From the NCBI GenBank assembly GCA_017999615.1, contig JAGNLM010000001.1, positions 390,549 to 454,548 of the forward strand: a stretch of 64,000 bases of DNA, given 5' to 3'. A program made the position numbers and the translations under genes. The notes below the pieces were generated by a model. That model had not been told where the DNA came from, did not search any database, and was given only the letters and a program-made list of their open reading frames with translations. This document shows positions 18,690 to 26,929 of the stretch, piece after piece (position 1 is the stretch's first letter; the number at the start of each line of letters is the position of its first letter). Source of the stretch: Gammaproteobacteria bacterium. GTDB taxonomy: Bacteria > Pseudomonadota > Gammaproteobacteria > JAABTG01.

Positions 18690-19850
18690 ATGAGCGCCGA
18701 GCCGACGCTGCACGCGACCTCCGGACGGGCGGGGCAGGCGCCTCGCGCATTCCTCCGCGACTTCTGGCGCCTGGCGGGCCCCTACTGGCGTGCGAGAGGA
18801 GGGCGCGCGGCCCGCTGGCTGACGCTGGCCGTGGCGGTCCTGACCGTCGCCCAGGTGGGCATCCCTGTCGCCATCAACCTCTGGAGCGAGTGCCTCTTCG
18901 ACACGCTGGAGCAGCGGGCGATGTCCAAGCTGTTCTGGCTGGTGGGGGTACTCGCGGTGATCCTTCTTTCCAACATCCTGATCACGACGGGCCACCTCTG
19001 GGTCAAGCGCCGGCTGCAGGTGGAATGGCGGGCGTGGCTCACGCAGCGGCTCACCGACGAGTGGATGCGGACGGGCAGGCACTACGCGCTGACCCTCGTG
19101 CCGGGGGACCACGACAACCCCGACGGCCGGATCGCGGAGGACGTGCGCATCGCCACCGAGCACGCCGTCGATCTGACCCACTCGCTGTTCTACTGCGTGC
19201 TGTTGCTCGCGAGCTTCACCCATATCCTGTGGTCCCTCTCCGGGCCGCCGCAGGTCGATTTCGGCAGCGCGAGCGTCTACCTGCCCGGCCATCTCGTGTG
19301 GGTCGCGTTGGCGTATGCCGCCCTCGGCACCTCGGCCACGCTTCTGCTGGGGCGCCCGCTGGTGCGGGCCGCGGGCCTGCGCCAGGTGCGCGAGGCCAGC
19401 TTCCGATTCGGCCTCGCCCACGCGCGCGAGGGCAGCCTCACCATCGCCCAGTTGCACACCGAGAGGGCGGAGCGGCGCCGTCTGGGCGACCTCTTCCGGG
19501 AGGCCGCCTGCGCCTGGGAGGGTCAGACGACGGCCCTCTGCAACCTGTTCGTCTTCTCCTCCGGGTGGTCGGTCCTCTCCCAGGCGTTTCCCATCCTGGT
19601 CGCGGCCCCGCGGTACATCTCCGGGAGCATCACGTTGGGGGTCCTGATGCAGTCGGCCCAGGCGTTTCAGCAGATGGTCGCAGCACTCGCCTGGCCCATC
19701 GACAACTTGCCGAAGTTCGCTGAGTGGCGAGCGTCCGCCGGACGGGTGCTGGGCCTGCACCGGGCCCTGGCCGGTCTCGGCGAGCGGGTGCGTCAGAGCG
19801 GTGCGGTGGCGGCGGGGGGCGAGGCCGGCTCGGGGCCGGGTGACCCGTGA
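18690..19850 (+). CDS. SbmA/BacA-like transporter (ABC_membrane_2 type, no ATPase domain)
   Basis: The 386-residue protein has about six membrane segments and the family motif HDNPDGRIAEDVR in the second cytoplasmic loop. It also keeps the ITLGVLMQSAQAFQQM and ALAWPIDNLPKFAEWRASAGRV segments that in YddA/VLCFA-type proteins lead into the nucleotide-binding domain. Here the frame stops about 30 residues later with no Walker motifs, and hisHF begins 53 bases on, so the length matches SbmA (about 400 residues). SbmA proteins import peptides or peptide-like compounds using proton force. ATG 18690 follows a weak ribosome site. A truncated ABC half-transporter is the alternative. Confidence 0.75.
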   Translation: MSAEPTLHATSGRAGQAPRAFLRDFWRLAGPYWRARGGRAARWLTLAVAVLTVAQVGIPVAINLWSECLFDTLEQRAMSKLFWLVGVLAVILLSNILITTGHLWVKRRLQVEWRAWLTQRLTDEWMRTGRHYALTLVPGDHDNPDGRIAEDVRIATEHAVDLTHSLFYCVLLLASFTHILWSLSGPPQVDFGSASVYLPGHLVWVALAYAALGTSATLLLGRPLVRAAGLRQVREASFRFGLAHAREGSLTIAQLHTERAERRRLGDLFREAACAWEGQTTALCNLFVFSSGWSVLSQAFPILVAAPRYISGSITLGVLMQSAQAFQQMVAALAWPIDNLPKFAEWRASAGRVLGLHRALAGLGERVRQSGAVAAGGEAGSGPGDP

Positions 19851-19903
19851 TACCATGCCTTCCGGTTGGCGAGGCCGGCGCCCGGCTGGCCCGATGAAGG
19901 CTC

Positions 19904-21511
19904 ATGCGAGCGATCACGATCCTGGACTACGGCGCCGGCAACGTGCGGAGCGTTCGCAACGCGATCCGTCGGCTCGGTCACGAGGTGCGTGACGCCCGTG
20001 GCCCGGAGGACATCGCCCGTGCCGAGGTGTTGGTGTTCCCGGGTGTCGGCAGCTTCGGCAGCGCGATGGAGCGGCTGCACGCGGGCGGCTACGTGGAACC
20101 GTTGCGCCGGTACCTCCACGACGGACGCCCGTTCCTCGGGATCTGCCTCGGGCTGCAGACCCTGTTCGAAGGCAGCGAGGAGTTGCCGGGCGTTCCCGGC
20201 CTGGGGGTGATCCCCGGGCAGGTGCGGCGCTTCGAAGCGCCCGGCCTGTCGGTCCCGCACATGGGCTGGAACGGCCTGCGCCTGTCCCGCGACTCTCCGC
20301 TTCTTGCCGAATGTGCCGGGGAGAAGCTCTACTTCGTGCACTCCTACCGCGCCCTGCGGGAGCCGGCCAACGCCGGCTGGGTGCTGGCGCTCACGGACTA
20401 CGGCGGCGAGTTCGTGAGCGCCGTCGAGCGTGGGGCCGTGGCCGCGGTCCAGTTCCACCCGGAGAAGAGCGGAGAGGCCGGACTGCGAGTCCTGCGGCGC
20501 TTCCTGTCCCGGGCGCTCGGCGGGGGCACCGTGCCGGGGGACACCGCGCCGGCGTCATCGCCGGCCGCCCCGACGCGCCTTGCCAAGCGCCTGATCGCGT
20601 GCCTCGACGTGCGCGCCGACGACGAGGGGGAACTGGTCGTCACCAAGGGTGATCGCTACGACGTCCGCGAGGGAGGGCGGGTACGCGACGTGGGCGACCC
20701 GGTCGAGCTCGCGCGCCGCTACTACGAGGAGGGCGCCGACGAGGTCACCTTCCTCAACATCACGGCCTTCCGGGACTCTCCGCTGGAGGACCAGCCCATG
20801 CTGGAGGTCCTGCGCCGGACCTCCGAGAACGTCTTCGTGCCGCTCACCATCGGCGGTGGGATCCGCGCGTACACCGACGCCGGGGGACGCCGCTACTCGG
20901 CCCTCGACGTGGCCTCCGAGTACTTCCGTTCCGGGGCGGACAAGATCTCCATCGGCAGCGACGCCGTCTACGCGGTCGAGGCCCTGCCTCGGACGGGCCG
21001 TGGCGACGGCGAAAGCTCCCTCGAGCAGATCGCCCGCGTCTACGGCAACCAGGCGGTGGTGGTCTCCGTCGACCCGCGCCGGGTGTACGTCCGCTCGCCT
21101 GCCGACACACCCCACCGGACCGTTCCCACCGCGCACCCCGGTCCGAACGGTGAGCGCTATTGCTGGTTCCAATGCACGGTGAAGGGCGGGCGCGAAGGGC
21201 GGGACCTGGACGCGGTGGAGTTTGCCCGGGGGGCCGAGGCGCTGGGGGCCGGCGAGGTCCTGCTCAACTCCATCGACCGGGACGGGACCGGGCTCGGTTT
21301 CGACCTCGAGCTCATCCTGGCGGTGCGCGAGGCGGTGTCCATTCCCGTCATCGCCTCGAGCGGTGCGGGGCGGGTCGAGCACTTCTCGGAGGTCTTCGAG
21401 CGCACGGGCGTGGAGGCCGCTCTCGCCGCCGGGATCTTTCACCGGCGGGAGGTTCCCATCGCCGACGTCAAGGCGCACCTGAAGGCCTGCGGCGTCGAGC
21501 TGCGCGCATAG
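19904..21511 (+). CDS. hisHF: Bifunctional imidazole glycerol phosphate synthase (HisH-HisF fusion, HIS7-like)
   Basis: One 535-residue chain holds a glutamine amidotransferase (residues about 1-205; Cys81, His185, Glu187) and an IGP cyclase (about 225-535; catalytic aspartates in IACLDV and INSIDRDGTG-type context), joined by an Ala/Pro/Ser linker. Bacteria usually encode HisH and HisF separately. The cyclase half has the long eukaryote-style insertions: VVTKGDRYDVREGG, YSALDVASEYFRSGADK, an acidic-gly loop, and YGNQAVVVSVDPRRVYV. These follow fungal/plant HIS7 from memory. It makes imidazole glycerol phosphate and AICAR in histidine synthesis. No other his gene is adjacent. Confidence 0.93.
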   Translation: MRAITILDYGAGNVRSVRNAIRRLGHEVRDARGPEDIARAEVLVFPGVGSFGSAMERLHAGGYVEPLRRYLHDGRPFLGICLGLQTLFEGSEELPGVPGLGVIPGQVRRFEAPGLSVPHMGWNGLRLSRDSPLLAECAGEKLYFVHSYRALREPANAGWVLALTDYGGEFVSAVERGAVAAVQFHPEKSGEAGLRVLRRFLSRALGGGTVPGDTAPASSPAAPTRLAKRLIACLDVRADDEGELVVTKGDRYDVREGGRVRDVGDPVELARRYYEEGADEVTFLNITAFRDSPLEDQPMLEVLRRTSENVFVPLTIGGGIRAYTDAGGRRYSALDVASEYFRSGADKISIGSDAVYAVEALPRTGRGDGESSLEQIARVYGNQAVVVSVDPRRVYVRSPADTPHRTVPTAHPGPNGERYCWFQCTVKGGREGRDLDAVEFARGAEALGAGEVLLNSIDRDGTGLGFDLELILAVREAVSIPVIASSGAGRVEHFSEVFERTGVEAALAAGIFHRREVPIADVKAHLKACGVELRA

Positions 21512-21517
21512 GCGGAA

Positions 21518-21542
21518 GCCCGCCGTTTCGTTCGCGGCGGGC
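21518..21542 (+). terminator. Hairpin after hisHF
   Basis: GCCCGCCG and CGGCGGGC form 8 perfect pairs around a TTTCGTTCG loop, starting 7 bases after the hisHF stop. A second GTCGGG/CCCGAC palindrome follows at 21549-21562. There is no T tract; it may terminate hisHF before livJ. Confidence 0.4.
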
Positions 21543-21598
21543 GGCAGGGTCGGGCCCCCGACGATGGGGCCCGCGGGCAACTGGCGGGGAGAGCTCGT

Positions 21599-22741
21599 AT
21601 GCACATGCGCAAGAGGTTCTTCGGGCTGATTCTGGGTGCCGGCGTGCTGGCCGCCGGCTCGACCTTCGCGGCTGATCCCATCCGGATCGGAACGTTCCTC
21701 ACCGTGACCGGTCCCGCTTCCTTTCTCGGCGACCCGGAGCTGCGCACGCTCCAGATGTACGTCGAGGAGCTGAACGCCAGGGGCGGCGTCCTCGGCCGCA
21801 AGCTCGAGCTCGTGCACTACGACACGGTGGGCCAGGCGAAGGAGGCGGTCACCTTCGTCAAACGACTCATCCAGAACGACGGGGTGGACGTCATCGTGGG
21901 CGGCTCGAGCACCGGCGACACCATGGCGGCCGTGCCCGAGGTGGAGAAGGCGGGGGTTCCGTTCATCTCCCTGGCGGGCGGTGTCGAGATTGTCGAGCCG
22001 GTGAAGAAGTGGGTCTTCAAGACACCCCACACGGACCGCATGGCCGCGATCCGCATCTTCGAGGACATGAAGAAGCGCGGGATCCGCAAGCTCGCCCTGA
22101 TCTCCGGCGACGGCGGGTACGACAAGTCGGGGCGCAAGCAGGTCCTGGAGCTCGCGCCTTCGCACGGCCTTGAGGTGGTGGCCGACGAGTCCTACGGGAA
22201 CAAGGACACGGACATGACCACCCAGCTCACCAAGATCCGCGCGACCGACGCCCAGGCCATCCTGAACTTCGGTTTCGGTGCGGCCCCGGCCATCGTGACC
22301 CGCAACGTCCGCCAGCTCGGCATCACGCTGCCGGTGTATCAATCGCACGGGGTGGGCTCCAAGAAGTTCATCGAGATGGCGGGCGAGGCGGCCGAGGGGG
22401 TGCGCCTGCCGGCCGCGGCGCTGGTGGTGGCCGAGCAGCTTGCCGACACCGACCCGCAGAAGAAGGTGCTGCTCGACTACAAGGCGAAGTTCCAGGCGAA
22501 ACACGGCGAGGTGTCCACCTTTGGCGGGCACGCCTACGACGGGTTCTTCATCGCGATCGAGGCCATCCAGCGCGCCGGCGGCACCGAGCGGGCGCGCGTT
22601 CGGGACGAGATCGAGAAGACCCGCGGCTTCGTGGGGACGGCGGGGGTGTTCCACATGTCACCCCAGGACCACATGGGCCTCAGCGTGGACGCCTTCAAGA
22701 TGGTGGAGGTGCGCAAGGGCAACTGGGTCATCATCGACTGA
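21599..22741 (+). CDS. livJ: Branched-chain amino acid ABC transporter substrate-binding protein
   Basis: The 380-residue product has a signal peptide (cleavage after STFAA) and the type-I periplasmic binding fold of LivJ/LivK: DPIRIGTFLTVTGPASFLGD at the mature N-terminus and a ligand loop around VGGSSTGDTMAAVPEVEKAGVPFIS. A GGGGAGAG ribosome site precedes the ATG. It captures a branched-chain amino acid or a related carboxylate and delivers it to LivHM. It is first in a five-gene operon that is complete in the usual order. Specificity within the family, which includes urea and aromatic compounds, is open. Confidence 0.9.
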   Translation: MHMRKRFFGLILGAGVLAAGSTFAADPIRIGTFLTVTGPASFLGDPELRTLQMYVEELNARGGVLGRKLELVHYDTVGQAKEAVTFVKRLIQNDGVDVIVGGSSTGDTMAAVPEVEKAGVPFISLAGGVEIVEPVKKWVFKTPHTDRMAAIRIFEDMKKRGIRKLALISGDGGYDKSGRKQVLELAPSHGLEVVADESYGNKDTDMTTQLTKIRATDAQAILNFGFGAAPAIVTRNVRQLGITLPVYQSHGVGSKKFIEMAGEAAEGVRLPAAALVVAEQLADTDPQKKVLLDYKAKFQAKHGEVSTFGGHAYDGFFIAIEAIQRAGGTERARVRDEIEKTRGFVGTAGVFHMSPQDHMGLSVDAFKMVEVRKGNWVIID

Positions 22742-22800
22742 GCCTCGACGGGGGGAAGGGCGAAGGGGACGGCGCCCTGCTGCCCCCGGGACCACGGGAC

Positions 22801-23676
22801 ATGCTGGACTCGCTCCTGCAATTCCTCATCACCGGGGTCACCGTGGGCTCGACCTACGCCCTGGTCGGGCTCGGTTTCGCCATCATCTACAACGCGTCCG
22901 GCGTGGTGAACTTCGCCCAGGGCGAGTTCGTGATGATCGGGGCCATGGTCGCCATCAGCCTGCTGGGGGCCAGGACGCCCTTCCCCCTGGCGCTCCTGCT
23001 GGCGGTGATGGCGACGGTGGCGGTGGGCCTGGTGCTCGAAGCGCTCGCCGTGGAGCCGGCCCGGGGCGCCCCCGTGGTGACGCTCGTGATCATCACCATC
23101 GGTGCCTCCATCCTGCTGCGGGGAGTGGCGCTCCTCGTCTGGGGCAAGGACTTCCACGCCATGCCCCGCTTCTCCGGCGACACGCCGCTGCACCTGGGTA
23201 GCGCCACCCTGCTGCCGCAGAACCTGTGGGTGATGGGCGGCACCGCCGCGCTGGTCTTCGCGGTGCGGCAGTTCTTCCGGCGCACCAGCGTGGGCAAGGC
23301 GCTCCTCGCCTGTTCGTGCAACCGCACCGCGGCCCAGCTCATGGGGATCAACGTGCGCCGTATGATGCTGCTCGCCTACGGGCTGTCGGCGGCCCTCGGC
23401 GCGGTGGCGGGTCTCCTGGTGGCGCCGATCACCTTCACCTCCTACGACTCTGGCGTCATGCTGGGTTTGAAGGGCTTCTCCGCCGCCATCCTGGGCGGCA
23501 TGGGCAACCCCATGGGCGCGGTCGCGGGAGGTCTGCTGCTCGGGGTCCTGGAGTCGCTCGCCGCCGGCCTCATCTCCTCCGGCTACAAGGATGCCATCGC
23601 CTTCGTGGTGGTCCTGCTGGTCCTGTTCCTGAGGCCGAGCGGGCTCTTCGGGAAGGGCGTGGTCGAGCGCGCGTGA
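22801..23676 (+). CDS. livH: Branched-chain amino acid ABC transporter permease LivH
   Basis: The 291-residue permease has the LivH start (GVTVGSTYALVGLGFAIIY followed by NASGVVNFAQGEF) and a late AILGGMGNPMGAVAGGLLLG loop that contacts the ATPase. About eight membrane segments are visible. The first ATG at 22801 is used. Its stop overlaps the GTG start of livM by 4 bases. Confidence 0.92.
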   Translation: MLDSLLQFLITGVTVGSTYALVGLGFAIIYNASGVVNFAQGEFVMIGAMVAISLLGARTPFPLALLLAVMATVAVGLVLEALAVEPARGAPVVTLVIITIGASILLRGVALLVWGKDFHAMPRFSGDTPLHLGSATLLPQNLWVMGGTAALVFAVRQFFRRTSVGKALLACSCNRTAAQLMGINVRRMMLLAYGLSAALGAVAGLLVAPITFTSYDSGVMLGLKGFSAAILGGMGNPMGAVAGGLLLGVLESLAAGLISSGYKDAIAFVVVLLVLFLRPSGLFGKGVVERA

Positions 23677-24701
23677 AGGCGTCTGCGCTGCCCTCGAGGA
23701 CGCACGGGGGCTGGTCCCGCGTCGGCCGGGCGAGACTCGCCGGGCTCGGGCTGCTGGCGCTCGTGGTCTTCGCCCTGCCGCCGTTGTTCCCGGGAAACTA
23801 CTTCGTCACCGTGGTCGGCGTGTCCGTGGGGTTTCACGTGATCCTCGCGGTCAGCCTGAACCTCCTGGTCGGTTACGCCGGGCAGATCTCCCTCGGCCAC
23901 GCGGCCTTCTTCGGAATGGGGGCCTACGCCTCCGGCATCCTGACCACGCAGTACGCTTGGAGCCCCTGGCTCGCCCTCTCGGCGGGGCTTCTCGCCGTCT
24001 TCGTCGTGTCGAGCCTCCTCGCGCGGCCGGTGCTCAAGCTGAAGGGTCACTACCTGGCCATGGCGACGCTCGGCTTCGGGATCATCGTGCACATCGTGCT
24101 GGTCCAGGCAGTCGGGGTGACGGGCGGGCCCGACGGGCTGTCGGGCATTCCGACCCTTTCGCTGCTCGGCTGGCAGGTGGCGGCCGATCAGGACTGGTAC
24201 TGGGTCGTGGCGGTGGCGATGCTCGCCGTGATCGCCCTCTCGCTGAACGTCGTCGACTCCCGCGCGGGGCGGGCCCTTCGCGCGGTTCACGGCGCCGAGC
24301 TGGCGGCGCAGATGATGGGTATCGACAGCGCGCGCACGAAGAGCCAGGTCTTCGTGCTCTCCGCGGTGCTCAGCAGCTTCGCCGGAAGCCTCTTCGCCCA
24401 CCAGCAGAGCTTCATCAGCCCCGACTCCTTCAGCTTCTACGTGTCCATCGAGCTGCTGACGATGGTGGTCCTTGGCGGGATGGCCTCCACGTACGGCGCC
24501 GTCTTCGGCGCGGTGACCCTCACGGTGCTGCGGGCGACGCTGGTGGTGTTCCACGACTACGAGATGCTGGTCCTCGGCGCGGTGCTGATGACCATCATGA
24601 TCTTCCTGCCCCAGGGCCTGTTCGTGGGGCTCGCCCAGCTGCTCCGCCACGCCCTCGCGCGGCACCGTTCCCCGGAGGCCTTCAGCGATGGCGCTGCTTG
24701 A
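23673..24701 (+). CDS. livM: Branched-chain amino acid ABC transporter permease LivM
   Basis: The 342-residue permease has the LivM hallmarks LNLLVGYAGQISLGHAAFFG and TGGPDGLSGIP plus a VVLGGMASTYGAVFGA coupling loop. GTG 23673 is chosen because it overlaps the livH stop (GTGA) and begins just before the first membrane segment. Its 3' end overlaps livG by 14 bases, so the whole permease/ATPase set is coupled. Confidence 0.92.
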   Translation: MKASALPSRTHGGWSRVGRARLAGLGLLALVVFALPPLFPGNYFVTVVGVSVGFHVILAVSLNLLVGYAGQISLGHAAFFGMGAYASGILTTQYAWSPWLALSAGLLAVFVVSSLLARPVLKLKGHYLAMATLGFGIIVHIVLVQAVGVTGGPDGLSGIPTLSLLGWQVAADQDWYWVVAVAMLAVIALSLNVVDSRAGRALRAVHGAELAAQMMGIDSARTKSQVFVLSAVLSSFAGSLFAHQQSFISPDSFSFYVSIELLTMVVLGGMASTYGAVFGAVTLTVLRATLVVFHDYEMLVLGAVLMTIMIFLPQGLFVGLAQLLRHALARHRSPEAFSDGAA

Positions 24702-25464
24702 GGTCGCCGGCCTGGAGAAGTCCTTCGGGGGCGTGACGGCGCTGGCGGACGTGCGCTTCCGGGTGCCCGAGGGCGTGGTGTACGCGGTCATCGGACCGAA
24801 CGGCGCGGGCAAGACCACGCTCTTCAACACGCTCTGCGGCTACGAGCGCCCGGACGGGGGCACCATCCAGTTCGGGGGCGAGCCGCTGGCGGGGCTGCCT
24901 CCCCACGCCGTCGCGGGTCGGGGCGTCTCGCGAACGTTTCAGAACCTCCAGGTGTTCTTCAACATGACCGCGTTGGAGAACGTCATGGTCGGGTGTCACC
25001 TGCGGTCCCGCTCGGGGCTGGTGGGGGCCGCCCTGCGCCTGCCCCACGTGCGGGAGGAGGAGCGGCGCGTGCGGCAGTGGGCTCGGGAGGCCCTGGAGCT
25101 CTGCGCCCTCGGCGAGCTCGAGGGGCGCGAGGCGAGCTCGCTGGCCTACGGGGTGCTCAAGCGGCTCGAAGTGGCGAGGGCCCTGGCGGCCCGGCCGCGG
25201 CTCCTGCTGATGGACGAGCCGGCGGCCGGCCTGAACGACACGGAAACGGCGGAGATGGGCGGGCTCATCCGGCGCATCCGCGACTCCGGGGTCACCGTGC
25301 TGCTGGTGGAGCACAACATGGAGCTGGTGATGGAGGTCGCCGACCGGGTCCTGGTGCTCGAATACGGCAGCGTCCTCGCGGAGGGAACTCCGGCGGAGGT
25401 GCAGTCGAACCGGCGGGTCATCGACGCCTACCTGGGCGGACAGGTTCAATATGCCGTCGACTGA
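24688..25464 (+). CDS. livG: Branched-chain amino acid ABC transporter ATPase LivG
   Basis: The 258-residue ATPase has Walker A (GPNGAGKTT), the LivG-type SRTFQNLQVF Q-loop region, a signature in degenerate form (SSLAYGVLKRLE, where LSxG would be LAYG, as in the LivG family), Walker B (LLMDEPAAGLN) and the LVEHNMELVM H-loop. It pairs with LivF on the LivHM permeases. It overlaps both neighbours by 14 bases. Confidence 0.93.
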   Translation: MALLEVAGLEKSFGGVTALADVRFRVPEGVVYAVIGPNGAGKTTLFNTLCGYERPDGGTIQFGGEPLAGLPPHAVAGRGVSRTFQNLQVFFNMTALENVMVGCHLRSRSGLVGAALRLPHVREEERRVRQWAREALELCALGELEGREASSLAYGVLKRLEVARALAARPRLLLMDEPAAGLNDTETAEMGGLIRRIRDSGVTVLLVEHNMELVMEVADRVLVLEYGSVLAEGTPAEVQSNRRVIDAYLGGQVQYAVD

Positions 25465-26179
25465 GCCGGCCCTGCTGAAGGTGGAGGGGCTCTGCAGCCA
25501 CTACGGCCCCGTCCGCGTCCTCTCGCACGTCTCCCTCTCGGTCCGGGCGGGCGAGCTGGTGGCGATCGTCGGCGCCAACGGCGCGGGCAAGAGCACGCTG
25601 CTGCGCAGCCTCTCCGCCGTGCAGCCGAAGAGCGGGGGGACGGTGCGCTTCGACGGGCGGGACATCACGCGGCTGCCCGCCCACCGCGTGGTGGCGGCCG
25701 GTGTCTGTCACGTGCCGGAGGGGCGCCAGGTCTTCGCGCCGCTCAGCGTCGAGGACAACCTGCGCCTCGGCGCGTATCTCCACCGCCACGAACGGGCCTG
25801 GGTCGAGCGGGAGTTGGAGCGCGTCTACACCCTGTTCCCGATCCTGGGCGAGCGGCGGGCACAGCTGGCCGGGACCCTTTCCGGCGGCCAGCAGCAGATG
25901 CTCTCCATCGGCCGCGCCCTGCTCGGCCGGCCGAGGCTGCTGCTCCTGGACGAGCCCTCGATGGGCCTGGCGCCGCTGCTCGTCGAGGAGATCTTCCGGG
26001 TGGTCCGGGAGCTGAACCGCAGCGGTGTGACCGTGCTCCTGGTGGAGCAGAACGCGCGCGCCGCGCTCGCCATCGCCGACCGGGGCTACGTGCTCGAGAC
26101 GGGCCGGGTCGTGATGTCGGCAGCGGCCTCGGAGCTCCTCGCCGACGAGGGGGTGCGCAAGGCGTACCTGGGGCGCTGA
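25451..26179 (+). CDS. livF: Branched-chain amino acid ABC transporter ATPase LivF
   Basis: The 242-residue ATPase has Walker A (GANGAGKST), the LSGGQQQML signature, Walker B (LLLLDEPSMGLAP) and LVEQNARAAL after the H-loop, the standard LivF pattern. It closes the livJHMGF operon. The following CBS-ACT gene starts 88 bases later and may share the transcript. Confidence 0.94.
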   Translation: MPSTEPALLKVEGLCSHYGPVRVLSHVSLSVRAGELVAIVGANGAGKSTLLRSLSAVQPKSGGTVRFDGRDITRLPAHRVVAAGVCHVPEGRQVFAPLSVEDNLRLGAYLHRHERAWVERELERVYTLFPILGERRAQLAGTLSGGQQQMLSIGRALLGRPRLLLLDEPSMGLAPLLVEEIFRVVRELNRSGVTVLLVEQNARAALAIADRGYVLETGRVVMSAAASELLADEGVRKAYLGR

Positions 26180-26266
26180 CCGGGGCGGACCCGGGCAGGG
26201 CTCGTGGCGGCCGGTGGCGGGGCCGTGGGGAGTGAACAGGGGGTCGAAGAGAGGGGAGGGCAGGAT

Positions 26267-26929
26267 ATGTACGTCGAGCAGATCATGACCCGCAACGTGG
26301 CGAAGTGCAGCGAGGACACCCGGGTCACCCACCTGTCCGGCATGATGCACGAGCACTGCATCCACCACCTCCCGGTGGTCCGGGACGAGGACCAGTTCGT
26401 GGGGCTCGTCTCCTTCCGCGACCTGCAGCGCCTCTCGCCCTCGCCGGCCACGACGCTCTCGGTCGGCGAGGCGAACTACCTCCTCGGCAAGCTCACCGCC
26501 TCCAAGGTGATGCACACCGAGGTGGTGACGTGCTCGCCCGACACCCTCGTGGAGGACGCGGCCTACCTGATGCGGCGCGAGGGGGTGGGTTGCCTGCCGG
26601 TGACGCGCGACGGACGCCTGGTGGGCATCGTCACGGTCGAGGACATGCTGGACTTCTTCCTGGAGATCACCGGCTGCACCAGCGAGAGGACCACCCGGAT
26701 CGCGGTGCGCCTGCAGGACCGGATCGGCGAACTGGCGAAGCTGCTGAGCTCGATCAACTCCGCCGGCGGCTACATCGTCACCGTCGTGTCGCCCCAGCAC
26801 CCGGACCGGAGCGGGATGCGCCTCGCCATCGTACGCTACCGCGCCGACGAACCGCAGGCCGTGGACCGCAGGCTGCGGGAGCTCGGCTACGAACCGATCA
26901 CCGAGAATCTGCCGCGGTCGCCCGGATGA
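26267..26929 (+). CDS. CBS-pair protein with C-terminal ACT domain (AcuB-like)
   Basis: The 220-residue soluble protein has two CBS motifs (IMTRNVAKCSEDTRV...LPVVRDEDQFVGLVS and VMHTEVVTCSPDTLVEDA...LPVTRDGRLVGIVT) and then an ACT-like domain starting near TTRIAVRLQDRIGELAKLL. CBS pairs sense adenylates and ACT domains often bind amino acids. ATG 26267 has a GGGGAGGG ribosome site; an in-frame upstream ATG at 26204 lacks one. It sits directly after the liv operon, which suggests sensing linked to amino acid uptake. Its 3' end overlaps the convergent GH1 gene by 32 bases. The biochemical role is unknown. Confidence 0.82.
   Translation: MYVEQIMTRNVAKCSEDTRVTHLSGMMHEHCIHHLPVVRDEDQFVGLVSFRDLQRLSPSPATTLSVGEANYLLGKLTASKVMHTEVVTCSPDTLVEDAAYLMRREGVGCLPVTRDGRLVGIVTVEDMLDFFLEITGCTSERTTRIAVRLQDRIGELAKLLSSINSAGGYIVTVVSPQHPDRSGMRLAIVRYRADEPQAVDRRLRELGYEPITENLPRSPG

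Noticed and set aside
20555-22654. 699-codon minus-strand frame opposite hisHF and livJ
   Set aside because: It spans two genes on the other strand and has shadow composition.
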